A DNA stretch of 64,000 nucleotides, taken from positions 2,728,001 to 2,792,000 of the forward strand of contig OZ271831.1 of NCBI GenBank assembly GCA_965601455.1, written 5' to 3'. This DNA comes from JANQEU01 sp965601455. GTDB taxonomy: Bacteria > Bacteroidota > Bacteroidia > Cytophagales > Cyclobacteriaceae. Of the stretch, positions 36,929 through 44,553 are shown one piece after another; position 1 is the stretch's first letter; each line of letters begins with the position of its first letter. The translations under genes were made by a program, and so were the position numbers. Below the pieces are notes generated by a model, which did not search any database, was not told the DNA's origin, and worked only from the letters and a program-made list of their open reading frames with translations.

Positions 36929-38934
36929 TTGTTCCATTTTTTTATTTGCGATTTTATTATCGACCCATCTAGCATGAAAGCTTTGACCTGATACTGGAGC
37001 AATTCCTCCGAGTCAATCGCATCTGAAAATTCGTTTTGAATCAAAATCGATGAGTACGGGGTTAACGGTTCATCTTCTTCTGATCTATATACAACGTATC
37101 CCTTCAGACCTTTCAAGATGGGTTGCCAAGTCAATACATTCTCTTTCCTTATTTTTCTATGAGATATTTGAAGATCAATCTCCTCCTGATTCTTAATAGA
37201 ATGATATTTAACTGGGAATGGGTTTGACATAGGAGAGACATTTCCAGAGGAATCAACTGCTTGTAAACAGTAAGTGTACGAACCAGTAATAGCTAATGAC
37301 CGATCAATATAGCTTTCAACAAAAGGTGAAATAAGAATCTTGTTAATCCTAAATAGAGTATCCTGATCGACTTCGGTTCTGAATAAATTATAACCTTTTA
37401 AATCTGAATCAATATTCGCTACCCATTCGATTTTGATATTTTCGTTTTCGAACATTGCATCCCGAATAAATGGGGATTCGGGAGGGGAAACATCAGGAAG
37501 TTTAGCGCTGACCCATGAGCTCGGGACACTTCTGTTCTCTGATGAATCCTGAGCAACTACACAGTAGAAGAATTTATTTCTCACATTTTTCGGTAATCGC
37601 TGTCGGTATTCAGGTTTGGCTAAAGGATCCGCAGAAATCAGAACAACTGAGTTGTCATCAACTTGATTAATTGTCCTATAAATGAGATAGCCCAATAAAT
37701 CATCCTCCGGATTCGCATTCCATCGAATAATGAACTCTCCAGTATCCGATTCAATAAGCAAACCAGACGGTGCAACGGGTGGAAACTGGTCAGGTATTTC
37801 TACAAACTTGATGTTGGATTCTGCTTCGTTTCCACTACTATCCAAACTTGCGACATAATAGAAATAAGGCCCCGGCTTTTCAATTTCATCGATATAATTA
37901 TTACCCAATGTTAGGCCCCTAGATGAGAATGAACCTTCACTAGATGAAGAGCGGTATACTTTATATTGTTTGATGTCCTCATCGTCAGATTCTTTCCATT
38001 TTAATTTCACGAGCAAGGTATCCTGCTCCAATTCCAACTTCTTTGGAGATTCTGGTGGTGTGATGTCTTTATAACTTAAATTGATGAAATCCGATGGAAT
38101 CGTCTCATTGCCAAAAAAATCCAACCCTACTATATAGAACTGATAACTATTACCTTCTACTAAACCATGTTTTATATTGTATTTTGGACTTGGAAATCGC
38201 GCACTCCCATCCTCGCCCTCAATCAATGAAATCATGATTGGATTTGTATTAATTCTGTCAACTATGGAATCCTTCTGATAGATATCAACTGCGAAAAAAT
38301 TGGACTCATCTACCAGCCAATCAAAGTGAATCTCGAGTTGATTCTGCTTTGCCGTAAAAGAATCAACAGGGGAATTTGGTACAAAGGAAGTGATCTGAAT
38401 TGTATCCGATTGTCCAATAATAGTCTCTCGGTTTTCCTGAAGCTCCGATATTCGATATAAGTACGATTCATTCCATAATACCGTATTATCTCTATAGTAA
38501 ATACCAAGAAAGTCGGCGAAGTCATTATCCTGAAAACTCTTAATCCAAATATTGAGAAGCAATAGTTCTTCCTCAATTAGATTCTCCGAATTTTCGTTGA
38601 GTAATTCAATAAGAAACTCTATTTCATCGTCCTCAACCAGACCATTCACCTCTGATTTCCTCGTGATAGGATCTGAATTGAGCTTTTCCCATTCAAACTC
38701 ATTAATGTTTCGTCGATAGATATTTACCCCTTCAGGATAGAGTAGGTGTTGAGTATACCATTTAACCTCTACCATTTCTGACCCTTCAACTGATCCGGGT
38801 GCATTTCTCACCAGCACCTTTGAACTTTGACTAAGTGCGAAACTAGAAATGAAGTAAAAAGCCGCAATGGCATATGTCTTTCCCAAAAAAGTTGGGGATA
38901 TCTCAATCTTTATAGATGCCTGATGAGTACTCAA
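36925..38934 (-). CDS. Exported fibronectin type III-like repeat protein
   Basis: 669 residues. The reading frame can begin at TTG 38934 (MSTHQASIKIE); no ATG precedes the hydrophobic signal segment (about 20-36, AAFYFISSFALSQ), so the start is uncertain. The mature protein has about five FnIII-like modules of ~90-100 residues. Recurrent motifs are YKVYRSSS, GYLIYRT, GYNLFRTE and GYVVYRSEE, with linkers such as DITPPESPKKL and DVSPPESPFI. It heads the nine-gene surface operon and probably contributes a long surface or periplasmic stalk. No C-terminal sorting signal is seen. Confidence 0.72.
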   Translation of the reverse strand: MSTHQASIKIEISPTFLGKTYAIAAFYFISSFALSQSSKVLVRNAPGSVEGSEMVEVKWYTQHLLYPEGVNIYRRNINEFEWEKLNSDPITRKSEVNGLVEDDEIEFLIELLNENSENLIEEELLLLNIWIKSFQDNDFADFLGIYYRDNTVLWNESYLYRISELQENRETIIGQSDTIQITSFVPNSPVDSFTAKQNQLEIHFDWLVDESNFFAVDIYQKDSIVDRINTNPIMISLIEGEDGSARFPSPKYNIKHGLVEGNSYQFYIVGLDFFGNETIPSDFINLSYKDITPPESPKKLELEQDTLLVKLKWKESDDEDIKQYKVYRSSSSEGSFSSRGLTLGNNYIDEIEKPGPYFYYVASLDSSGNEAESNIKFVEIPDQFPPVAPSGLLIESDTGEFIIRWNANPEDDLLGYLIYRTINQVDDNSVVLISADPLAKPEYRQRLPKNVRNKFFYCVVAQDSSENRSVPSSWVSAKLPDVSPPESPFIRDAMFENENIKIEWVANIDSDLKGYNLFRTEVDQDTLFRINKILISPFVESYIDRSLAITGSYTYCLQAVDSSGNVSPMSNPFPVKYHSIKNQEEIDLQISHRKIRKENVLTWQPILKGLKGYVVYRSEEDEPLTPYSSILIQNEFSDAIDSEELLQYQVKAFMLDGSIIKSQIKKWNK

Positions 38935-39034
38935 CGAAAGCTAGTTAGTTAATTGTTACAGTTATATGTAAATCAATTCTAAGCCCTATCCTTCTACTTA
39001 AAAAACTCCATTACTGATTTTAATGTAATTAGGT

Positions 39035-39053
39035 GTTTTAAACGTTTGAAAAC
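39035..39053. promoter_or_regulatory. Palindrome-like element upstream of the surface operon
   Basis: The sequence contains AAACGTTT flanked by GTTTT and (with one extra base) AAAAC, forming an imperfect dyad about 100 bases upstream of the first operon gene. It is the only operator-like element I find between the repeats and the operon start. Its function is inferred only from its position. Confidence 0.25.
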
Positions 39054-39103
39054 AGTAAGGAGCAGATTTGAAAGATATAGAAAGTAGTTGAAGTAAATTC
39101 AAG

Positions 39104-39126
39104 GCACGCGCTACAAACGCGCAGTG
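39104..39126 (+). repeat. Interspersed GC-rich repeat, copy 1
   Basis: A copy of a short intergenic repeat family with approximate consensus CACGYGTTRTAAACGCRCAC. This copy reads GCACGCGCTACAAACGCGC. It lies in the 556-base gap between the surface operon and the small barrel gene. Confidence 0.55.
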
Positions 39127-39146
39127 AAGAGAATAACTAGTTTCAG

Positions 39147-39165
39147 GCTTGTAAACGCGCGCTAC
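39147..39165 (+). repeat. Interspersed GC-rich repeat, copy 2
   Basis: Reads GGCTTGTAAACGCGCGCTA and shares the TAAACGCGC core with the other copies. It is followed by CCTTAA, also seen after the copy near 41088. Confidence 0.5.
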
Positions 39166-39170
39166 CTTAA

Positions 39171-39216
39171 TTTTGAAACATGTGCCAATTTAATAAACCC
39201 TTTCGGTTATAACTGC
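39171..39216. repeat. 46-bp direct repeat, left copy
   Basis: This 46-base unit recurs at 39437-39482 in the same orientation with only two differences. Its core is AATAAACCCTTTCGGTTATA. The two copies are 266 bases apart and flank a decayed barrel-gene fragment. No terminal inverted repeats or transposase are present. Confidence 0.8.
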
Positions 39217-39234
39217 GGTTAGATAGTATTATGT

Positions 39235-39255
39235 AAGCGTTAAAAACGCGCACAT
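39235..39255 (+). repeat. Interspersed GC-rich repeat, copy 3
   Basis: Contains GCGTTAAAAACGC, a short perfect hairpin (GCGTT / AACGC) that also occurs exactly in the copy at 43320-43340. Flanked by AA and GCACATG. Confidence 0.55.
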
Positions 39256-39336
39256 GGCTATAGCTGCATGTTGCGAAGGGACAAATTATCAGAATACTTT
39301 CAGAAACAGACTTTGAGCGATTACTTGGACTTGAAT

Positions 39337-39405
39337 AACTTATTCCTTAGCTGTGATTCAGCCATTCTACTTTTCCAAGGGACTCAAGATCCTAGCTCAT
39401 AGACG
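39337..39405 (-). pseudogene. Decayed fragment of a paralogue of the large barrel gene
   Basis: Over 54 bases (39352-39405), 44 positions match 26748-26801, the 5' coding region of the large barrel gene, in the same orientation; weaker similarity continues to about 39337. Conceptual translation gives DLESLGKVEWLNHS against DLESLGREKWLNYS, but with stop codons on both sides, so it is not a gene. It sits between the two 46-bp direct repeats. Confidence 0.65.
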
Positions 39406-39430
39406 TATTTTTGTACTAAAAAAGGAATTA

Positions 39431-39451
39431 GTGCGCTTTTGAAACACGTGC
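39431..39451 (-). repeat. Interspersed GC-rich repeat, inverted copy
   Basis: The reverse complement begins GCACGTGTTTCAAAAGCGCA and matches the family consensus. It overlaps the left end of the right 46-bp direct repeat. Confidence 0.45.
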
Positions 39452-39482
39452 CAATTCAATAAACCCTTTCGGTTATAACTGC
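39437..39482. repeat. 46-bp direct repeat, right copy
   Basis: Identical to 39171-39216 at 44 of 46 positions. It ends 8 bases beyond the stop of the small barrel gene. Confidence 0.8.
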
Positions 39483-39490
39483 ATGCCGTT

Positions 39491-40168
39491 TTATTCCCTG
39501 GGTTTTAGCGCGTATCCAATAGAAATCTGTACAAAATGATGGAGAACCCTTAGGTCCGTGACACTCCCGGTAAAAGGATCAATACTAATACCATGATGTA
39601 TGTCCGTTAATCCTCTGTATGCTTCCATTCCTATCCAAAAACTGCCAATTTCTTGTGAAACAAGAACTGAAAGTCCTAATTCCGTCTTACCCCCCAAAAC
39701 ACCAACTGTAGATCCTCTTAAAGGTATCCACTGTCTCAACTGTACACCAGATCCGAGGGTAAATCCTTTGATAAGAGGATCATAAGAAAGGTATATTGGA
39801 AGGCTAATCGCATGGTGATGCTTTTTGCTAAATGTCATATCCAATCGAATATTTACATGAGGCTCTTTGGTCGACCAAGCGTTGGGATTTTCGTAGAAGA
39901 AGTAGCTTTCTCTTTTGAATTTCAACCCGTAGTACAATCCCGTGATGATGCCGAGGTGTTGATTAATAGCACGACCATAATTCCAACCAACTGACAGTTC
40001 ATGTGTCCGGTAGCTAGGAGCACCTTTGAAATTCTGAGTGGAATTCCAGGAATTCCCATATCCCACCCGAAAGATGTGATTCTTTTTCTGTAATAATGGG
40101 TCATTTCCCCCAGCATAGAGGTAACTAAGGAAAAGTAGAAAAGTGATGTAAAGTATGTTTCGTTTCAA
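39491..40168 (-). CDS. Small outer-membrane beta-barrel protein
   Basis: 225 residues with a signal peptide (about 1-19, ending LYAGG). The rest alternates in short amphipathic strands (THELSVGWNYGRAINQHLGIITGLYYGLKF and similar) typical of 8-10-strand OMP_b-brl barrels, and ends in a strand (FVQISIGYALKPRE). There is no homology I can name. It lies between the repeat-rich gap and a frameshifted lipoprotein gene on the same strand. Confidence 0.62.
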   Translation of the reverse strand: MKRNILYITFLLFLSYLYAGGNDPLLQKKNHIFRVGYGNSWNSTQNFKGAPSYRTHELSVGWNYGRAINQHLGIITGLYYGLKFKRESYFFYENPNAWSTKEPHVNIRLDMTFSKKHHHAISLPIYLSYDPLIKGFTLGSGVQLRQWIPLRGSTVGVLGGKTELGLSVLVSQEIGSFWIGMEAYRGLTDIHHGISIDPFTGSVTDLRVLHHFVQISIGYALKPRE

Positions 40169-40259
40169 TGTACAGATGGTGAAGGCCCCATTCTATTGTT
40201 TACTGACCAGTTAACTACAGTCACCAATTGCCCAATTTGAAGTCCCTACTCCCCTTGAA

Positions 40260-40906
40260 CTAGCTTCTTTGGGAGTAGGCACCAGTATAAATGATAACTT
40301 TTCGATCTTTATTACATCCACTTTTATCTTTTTTGAATTTGGATTCAAAGTAACCAGGACATGCTGCTTCACTCCGATCATTAGATTGCTGTGTTTCTCC
40401 GAAATTCGCATATCTATAAACTTTGAATTTCTTTTTGTTATAGTCGTTGACTGACTGACTCGTGATTTCTGATAAATATGCGGCGTTTCCCTCGATTATA
40501 TATTCATTATCTATGATTCTGTGGGCCGTACCCTCTGAAACATAAACCCCATCTCGATTTATAATCGAACGATAGTCTTTAACCCTAATCTTTGGCCGAA
40601 TCTCATTATTCGTAGTGTCAATAATATCTAAGTACTGATTCTTCCAATATGTAAATTGAGTTGACGTCTCAACTTGATCTAATTCCTCCATTGCAGATTG
40701 ATAAATCATATCCATGGATTTAAAGTCATTATTGACCAGTCGGGAATTCGGATCAAGAACCTTAACTTGATCAATGTAACTTAAGAGCTCATTGGAGTTT
40801 CAAAAGTCAAAAAGGGCTCAGAATTATAATTCTTATCATTCTCGAATTCACTTAGACAGGATGAAAACAATGCCATTACTGTAAATGCTGATAATAGTTT
40901 TTTCAT
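40260..40906 (-). pseudogene. Frameshifted lipoprotein gene
   Basis: The gene starts at ATG 40906 with a clear lipoprotein signal (MKKLLSAFTVMALFSSC). That frame stops at 40781 after 41 residues. The neighbouring frame continues without a stop as NELLSYIDQVKVLDPNSRLV... to 40260. One extra base near 40790-40798 would join them (ending the first part ...LTFET and continuing SNELLSY), so a single-base deletion or a sequencing error is the simplest explanation. The C-terminus (DRKVIIYTGAYSQRS) may also be shifted, because the next frame continues in protein-like fashion to 40211. The family and function are unknown. Confidence 0.68.
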
Positions 40907-41339
40907 AGTTTAATTGTAGAATATAATGAGAGGAAAACTAGTCTTTACATTCACAATAACGTTATTTACAATATATACATAACGTCTACCAAATGATTTT
41001 TACGTCAGGATTTGTATGCCTCCCTAAACCGTTTTCAAGCTTGGTTACCAGTTTACCTTGGAATGAAGGCCAAATGAAAAAGTCGTAGTAAGAGCGCACT
41101 ACCTTACCTTGAAAAACTCTTCACCTTAACTAGATGCCTTGATTCTATTATTATTTCGAGGCTGCCAATTCATAAGATGGCATTGGAAAAGAAGTCTCAA
41201 ATTATTTGAGACCTGAAAATGGTAAAGTAAAACGTCTCAAATGATTATTTAAGTCGCATTCGCCTACAGACCACTCTATGTTTGCTCCCATAATCGAATC
41301 GCAGATGTATTCGTATTTCAAACTTAAACTCAAATAATA
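40907..41339. other. 433-base intergenic region
   Basis: The region lies between divergently arranged genes. I find no ORF. It holds a diverged copy of the interspersed repeat near 41088-41107 (GTAAGAGCGCACTACCTTAC, close to the copy at 39151) and the GTCTCAAA palindrome listed separately. Confidence 0.5.
41194..41246. promoter_or_regulatory. GTCTCAAA palindrome plus repeated half-site
   Basis: GTCTCAAATTATTTGAGAC (41194-41212) is a perfect 8-bp inverted repeat around TTA. The half-site GTCTCAAAT recurs at 41234, 40 bases downstream, i.e. about four helical turns. The arrangement suggests cooperative binding of a dimeric regulator upstream of the exported protein gene at 41340. Confidence 0.45.
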
Positions 41340-41921
41340 ATGAAAAACGTACTAATCCTCTTTATCGCACTGCTAAGTATAAATCCAGCTATTGCTAAAG
41401 AAAAAATAGAGATCAAAGCCCTGAAAGCTGTAGAACTTGAATACCCGGAGTTTGCCGAATTTGATGTGAAAATATCCAACTCTTCCGGTAAGCAGTTGGA
41501 TGTGGCGGTGATTGATCCTTCAACAAAGAAACAGGTTAGTGGATTTGGACTTGGACCTTTTGGTAAGGCCACCTTATCTGTGAAACCTGGAAACATTTTA
41601 AGAATCAAGAACAACTCTGCCAGTGATATAACCGTCTCACTCGATTTTGTGGAAAGACAACCAGAGCCAGAAAGCTATGTCAATGCAAGACGAATCAATT
41701 TCACTCTGCGCAACAACACCATGAAATCTATTCCTCTCATCATCCCTGAAGTCATGAATCCCAATTTGAGCCCTATGTCCAGCAGCGGGGTTTCCTTACG
41801 AATTGGACAGGAGATTTTCTACAAAAAAGGAATGAAAAAGGTCTTAATTCTAACGGTGGATGAGTCTATTGAGGAAGGTGATAAAATTGATGTCGCCAAA
41901 CTAATAAAAGAAACTGAATAG
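41340..41921 (+). CDS. Exported protein of unknown function
   Basis: 193 residues with a signal peptide (about 1-19, ending AIA). The mature part is beta-rich and reads like one or two Ig-like sandwiches (VELEYPEFAEFDVKISNSSGKQ, then ARRINFTLRNNTMKSIPLIIP). The second half begins with a segment similar in style to the first, so an internal duplication is possible. No known motif is seen. It precedes the membrane AraC regulator by 128 bases on the same strand. Confidence 0.6.
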   Translation: MKNVLILFIALLSINPAIAKEKIEIKALKAVELEYPEFAEFDVKISNSSGKQLDVAVIDPSTKKQVSGFGLGPFGKATLSVKPGNILRIKNNSASDITVSLDFVERQPEPESYVNARRINFTLRNNTMKSIPLIIPEVMNPNLSPMSSSGVSLRIGQEIFYKKGMKKVLILTVDESIEEGDKIDVAKLIKETE

Positions 41922-42049
41922 TATACTTCCCAAACTCCCTTGCTAATCTTAGTTGGGGAGTCTTCCAATTCGGTATGTCCAACATACTTTGATTATTGAA
42001 TATCTTTGATTGACACCCGCACTTTGTTTTATCGGAATCGCTAGTATTC

Positions 42050-43162
42050 ATGTCCCTCTACACCACACCACTCCAATTTGGGTACTTCTTTAGTCTCATT
42101 ATGTGGATCCTCTTCCTGATCCGAGGCTTCAGGGAGGATCGGCTTTCTGATAAGCTTCTAGGATGGCTAATGTTTATTCTGGCGCTAGAGCTGCAGGACT
42201 ACACATTCGGATTTGCCGGGATCAATGTGTTATGGAATGAACTCAACGGCTTTCCCAGAGGAGTAAGTCTTCTTTTCGGACCAATTGTTTACTTCTATTT
42301 CCTATCACAGGTCAATCGGTCTTTTCATTTGAAGAGAAAACACTTGTGGCATTTTCTTCCCTACTCTATTGCCTTCCTCTACGAATTTTCAGCATTCATC
42401 CAAGGGCCAGAAGCTGTAGAAAGACAACAGTCCTCTACTTTGACACTGGTACTCGTTTATGTCGAACGAGTGGTGGTAATTGTCTCATACATCTACTATC
42501 TGTCAAGATGTATGATCATTTACCGAAGTTTCAGGGAATGGAGCATCAACCAGTTCAGTAATATTGAAATGATTGATTTCCGATGGTTTCGAAACTTCAT
42601 TTACGCAATGATCTTTTGGCTTTTATTCGAACAGATCATGAATATCATTGATACCATTTTAGACCTGTCATTTTACCAGGATTGGTGGTGGAACCTCGCC
42701 CTGGTGGCGGTATCATTTTATATTGGACTGGCTGGTTACGCTCAGGTACAGCCGGCCAAAATGCAGTTTGACTATGCACATCCGGAGGAAGATAACCATG
42801 GAGTAGATCAAAACATAGCTTCTGAGCAAACAGACATAGCGGCTAAACTAAAGACCTTAATGGAAAAAGATCGACTATATCTGCAACCGGATCTTAATCT
42901 TCAGGAATTGTCTCAACACCTCCAGACCAATACTGTCAAACTATCTGCAACCATTAATCAAGTTTTCGAAATGAATTTTAACGAGTACATAAATACCCTT
43001 CGAATAGATGAGTTTATCCGATTGTACCATGAAGACTCTGATCGGAGATATACCATTCTATCGATCGCACTTGATTCTGGTTTCAACTCAAAGGCAACTT
43101 TCAACCGGGTTTTCAAAAAAGTGAAAGGAACTTCTCCTAAAGAATATCTGCATGCTTCCTAA
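42050..43162 (+). CDS. Membrane-bound AraC-family transcriptional regulator
   Basis: 370 residues. The first ~235 hold about seven hydrophobic helices (starting FGYFFSLIMWILFLI). A linker (about 240-265) leads to a C-terminal AraC-type double helix-turn-helix (about 270-368), including LNLQELSQHLQTNTVKLSATIN and the signature SIALDSGFNSKATFNRVFKKVKGTSPKEY. This 7TM-AraC architecture is frequent in Bacteroidota, where the membrane part presumably senses a ligand and the DNA-binding part acts from the membrane. The target is not known. Confidence 0.82.
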   Translation: MSLYTTPLQFGYFFSLIMWILFLIRGFREDRLSDKLLGWLMFILALELQDYTFGFAGINVLWNELNGFPRGVSLLFGPIVYFYFLSQVNRSFHLKRKHLWHFLPYSIAFLYEFSAFIQGPEAVERQQSSTLTLVLVYVERVVVIVSYIYYLSRCMIIYRSFREWSINQFSNIEMIDFRWFRNFIYAMIFWLLFEQIMNIIDTILDLSFYQDWWWNLALVAVSFYIGLAGYAQVQPAKMQFDYAHPEEDNHGVDQNIASEQTDIAAKLKTLMEKDRLYLQPDLNLQELSQHLQTNTVKLSATINQVFEMNFNEYINTLRIDEFIRLYHEDSDRRYTILSIALDSGFNSKATFNRVFKKVKGTSPKEYLHAS

Positions 43163-43190
43163 AAAACGATCTGATACTCAAGAATCTAAA

Positions 43191-43340
43191 GCACGTGTTG
43201 TAAACGCACACTAGTTGAGATTCTAAGCACACGATGTAAAATCGCGCTAACTTAGATTATAATAAAGACTAATTACTTCTTGCACGTGTTATAGACGCCG
43301 CTTTGTAAGGACATGTACTGCACGCGTTAAAAACGCACAC
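43191..43340 (+). repeat. Cluster of four interspersed GC-rich repeats
   Basis: Four copies lie between two convergent genes, at 43191-43213, 43227-43250, 43282-43303 and 43320-43340. They read GCACGTGTTGTAAACGCAC, GCACACGATGTAAAATCGCG, GCACGTGTTATAGACGCC and GCACGCGTTAAAAACGCAC. Start-to-start spacing is 36, 55 and 38 bases, so this is not a CRISPR array. The same family occurs in the 39.1-39.5 kb gap and near 41.09 kb. Confidence 0.65.
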
Positions 43341-43358
43341 TTTGCAAAGTGGAAAGTA

Positions 43359-43892
43359 TTATTGGCCGGTTTGCATGGTCAACAGATTCACTAATTCTTC
43401 GCAAAACTCCAGGAACTGTAACTCATTAAACTCCCCTGAAAAATAGGGCTCACCTTTTTCTTGTTTATGAAACAACTGTTGTTGAGAGAAATAGAAATTC
43501 CCCTCGTATGCGGTATCCGGCTCCTGAGTAAAATCCCAGCCGATCCACTCCCCTTCATCGTACTGACCAACCAGCTTCTGCTCCAGTAGATATCCATGAA
43601 TCAAGTTCGAGTCCTGGAAATAGTAAATATTAGTCGTAAATCCAGCGGGAACAATCATTTCAAGCCTCACCTTCACCAATGCAGTATCCTTATAAAACCC
43701 AAATAAGCTGCCCCCATCTGAGACCTGTTCCATAAAAATTTGTTCGTCCAGGACCAATTGCCGGAGTGCAGGATCTTTGTCGATGGTCATCACCCACTTG
43801 TCGACACGGGTCACCTCTGAATTTGATTGACCTTGTATAGCAGATGCCTGTAGCATAGCAACGGCACAGAGCAGATGACAGAAACGATTCAT
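43359..43892 (-). CDS. Exported protein of unknown function
   Basis: The start is ATG 43892 (MNRFCHLLCAVAML), which gives a signal peptide ending near IQGQ and lies 4 bases after the preceding stop; an in-frame start at 43943 would overlap that gene without adding signal features. About 177 residues, acidic, alpha/beta, no motif recognised. Probably co-transcribed with the membrane protein upstream. Confidence 0.55.
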   Translation of the reverse strand: MNRFCHLLCAVAMLQASAIQGQSNSEVTRVDKWVMTIDKDPALRQLVLDEQIFMEQVSDGGSLFGFYKDTALVKVRLEMIVPAGFTTNIYYFQDSNLIHGYLLEQKLVGQYDEGEWIGWDFTQEPDTAYEGNFYFSQQQLFHKQEKGEPYFSGEFNELQFLEFCEELVNLLTMQTGQ

Positions 43893-43896
43893 TTTA

Positions 43897-44475
43897 CTAT
43901 TGTTCTCCGTTAGTATCTTTTCCATAGTCTTCCAGAAAATCATTAAGCATTTCCTGGATATCGGTAGCAGAATTATTCATGGTACCGATACTGTAATACA
44001 TGGCCAAAGCCATATCATATTCCCGTAGTTGATTCTGCTGACTGAGAAAAATGGACATGTTCTTAAAAAATGAGGTGGCAAAATCAGTATAAAAATCAAG
44101 GGCCTGGTAGATATCCGCGGCGTCGAGGATGAATTGCTGTTCGATGTTATTCACCGCGGGATTATTTTGGGCAAACTCCCAAGCGGAGCTCGTCAATAAT
44201 TCAAAATTGTAGGCAAAAGCCACCCCGGTAACCGCTTCCGGATCCAATTGGATCAGAGAGTCGAGATACTCACTGTACTCCCCGTTGTTTTTCAGAACCG
44301 AATCGACTTTACGTAAATTCTCCCTACACTCAGTAAGGATCGAAGCTTTGATGTTTCGGGCATCTTGCCTGGCATCCATTCGCTGCTTGTACGAATTCAA
44401 CCCAAGAGCTAGCAACACCGCAAATACGACGGAAACAAATTCAATAAGGAGTTGAGGTATGGAAATCTTATTCAT
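43897..44475 (-). CDS. Membrane-anchored DUF6090-like protein
   Basis: I start at ATG 44475 (MNKISIPQLLIEF); in-frame codons up to 44523 add no feature. About 192 residues: one N-terminal membrane helix (about 7-28) followed by a helical soluble domain with KASILTECRENLRKVDS. This is the pattern of a common Bacteroidota family (DUF6090-type) of unknown function. Confidence 0.6.
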   Translation of the reverse strand: MNKISIPQLLIEFVSVVFAVLLALGLNSYKQRMDARQDARNIKASILTECRENLRKVDSVLKNNGEYSEYLDSLIQLDPEAVTGVAFAYNFELLTSSAWEFAQNNPAVNNIEQQFILDAADIYQALDFYTDFATSFFKNMSIFLSQQNQLREYDMALAMYYSIGTMNNSATDIQEMLNDFLEDYGKDTNGEQ

Positions 44476-44553
44476 TACAGGGCCTATTGAAACGAATATA
44501 TCCGATCTGACCATTCCCAGCAAACCTTATAAGGAATGCCTACCCGATAATCA

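Noticed and set aside
39104..39482. Integron attC-like sites
   Set aside because: The GCGTT/AACGC cores are too short, lack the GTTRRRY/RYYYAAC boxes with the right spacing, and there is no integrase gene or cassette organisation.
41922..41985. Terminator after the exported protein gene at 41340
   Set aside because: ACTCCC and GGGAGT form a long-loop hairpin, but there is no T run after it, so I do not call it.
43191..43340. Possible CRISPR array
   Set aside because: The repeats are only about 20 bases, diverge from one another, have irregular spacing (36, 55 and 38) and no cas genes are present; other copies lie singly elsewhere.
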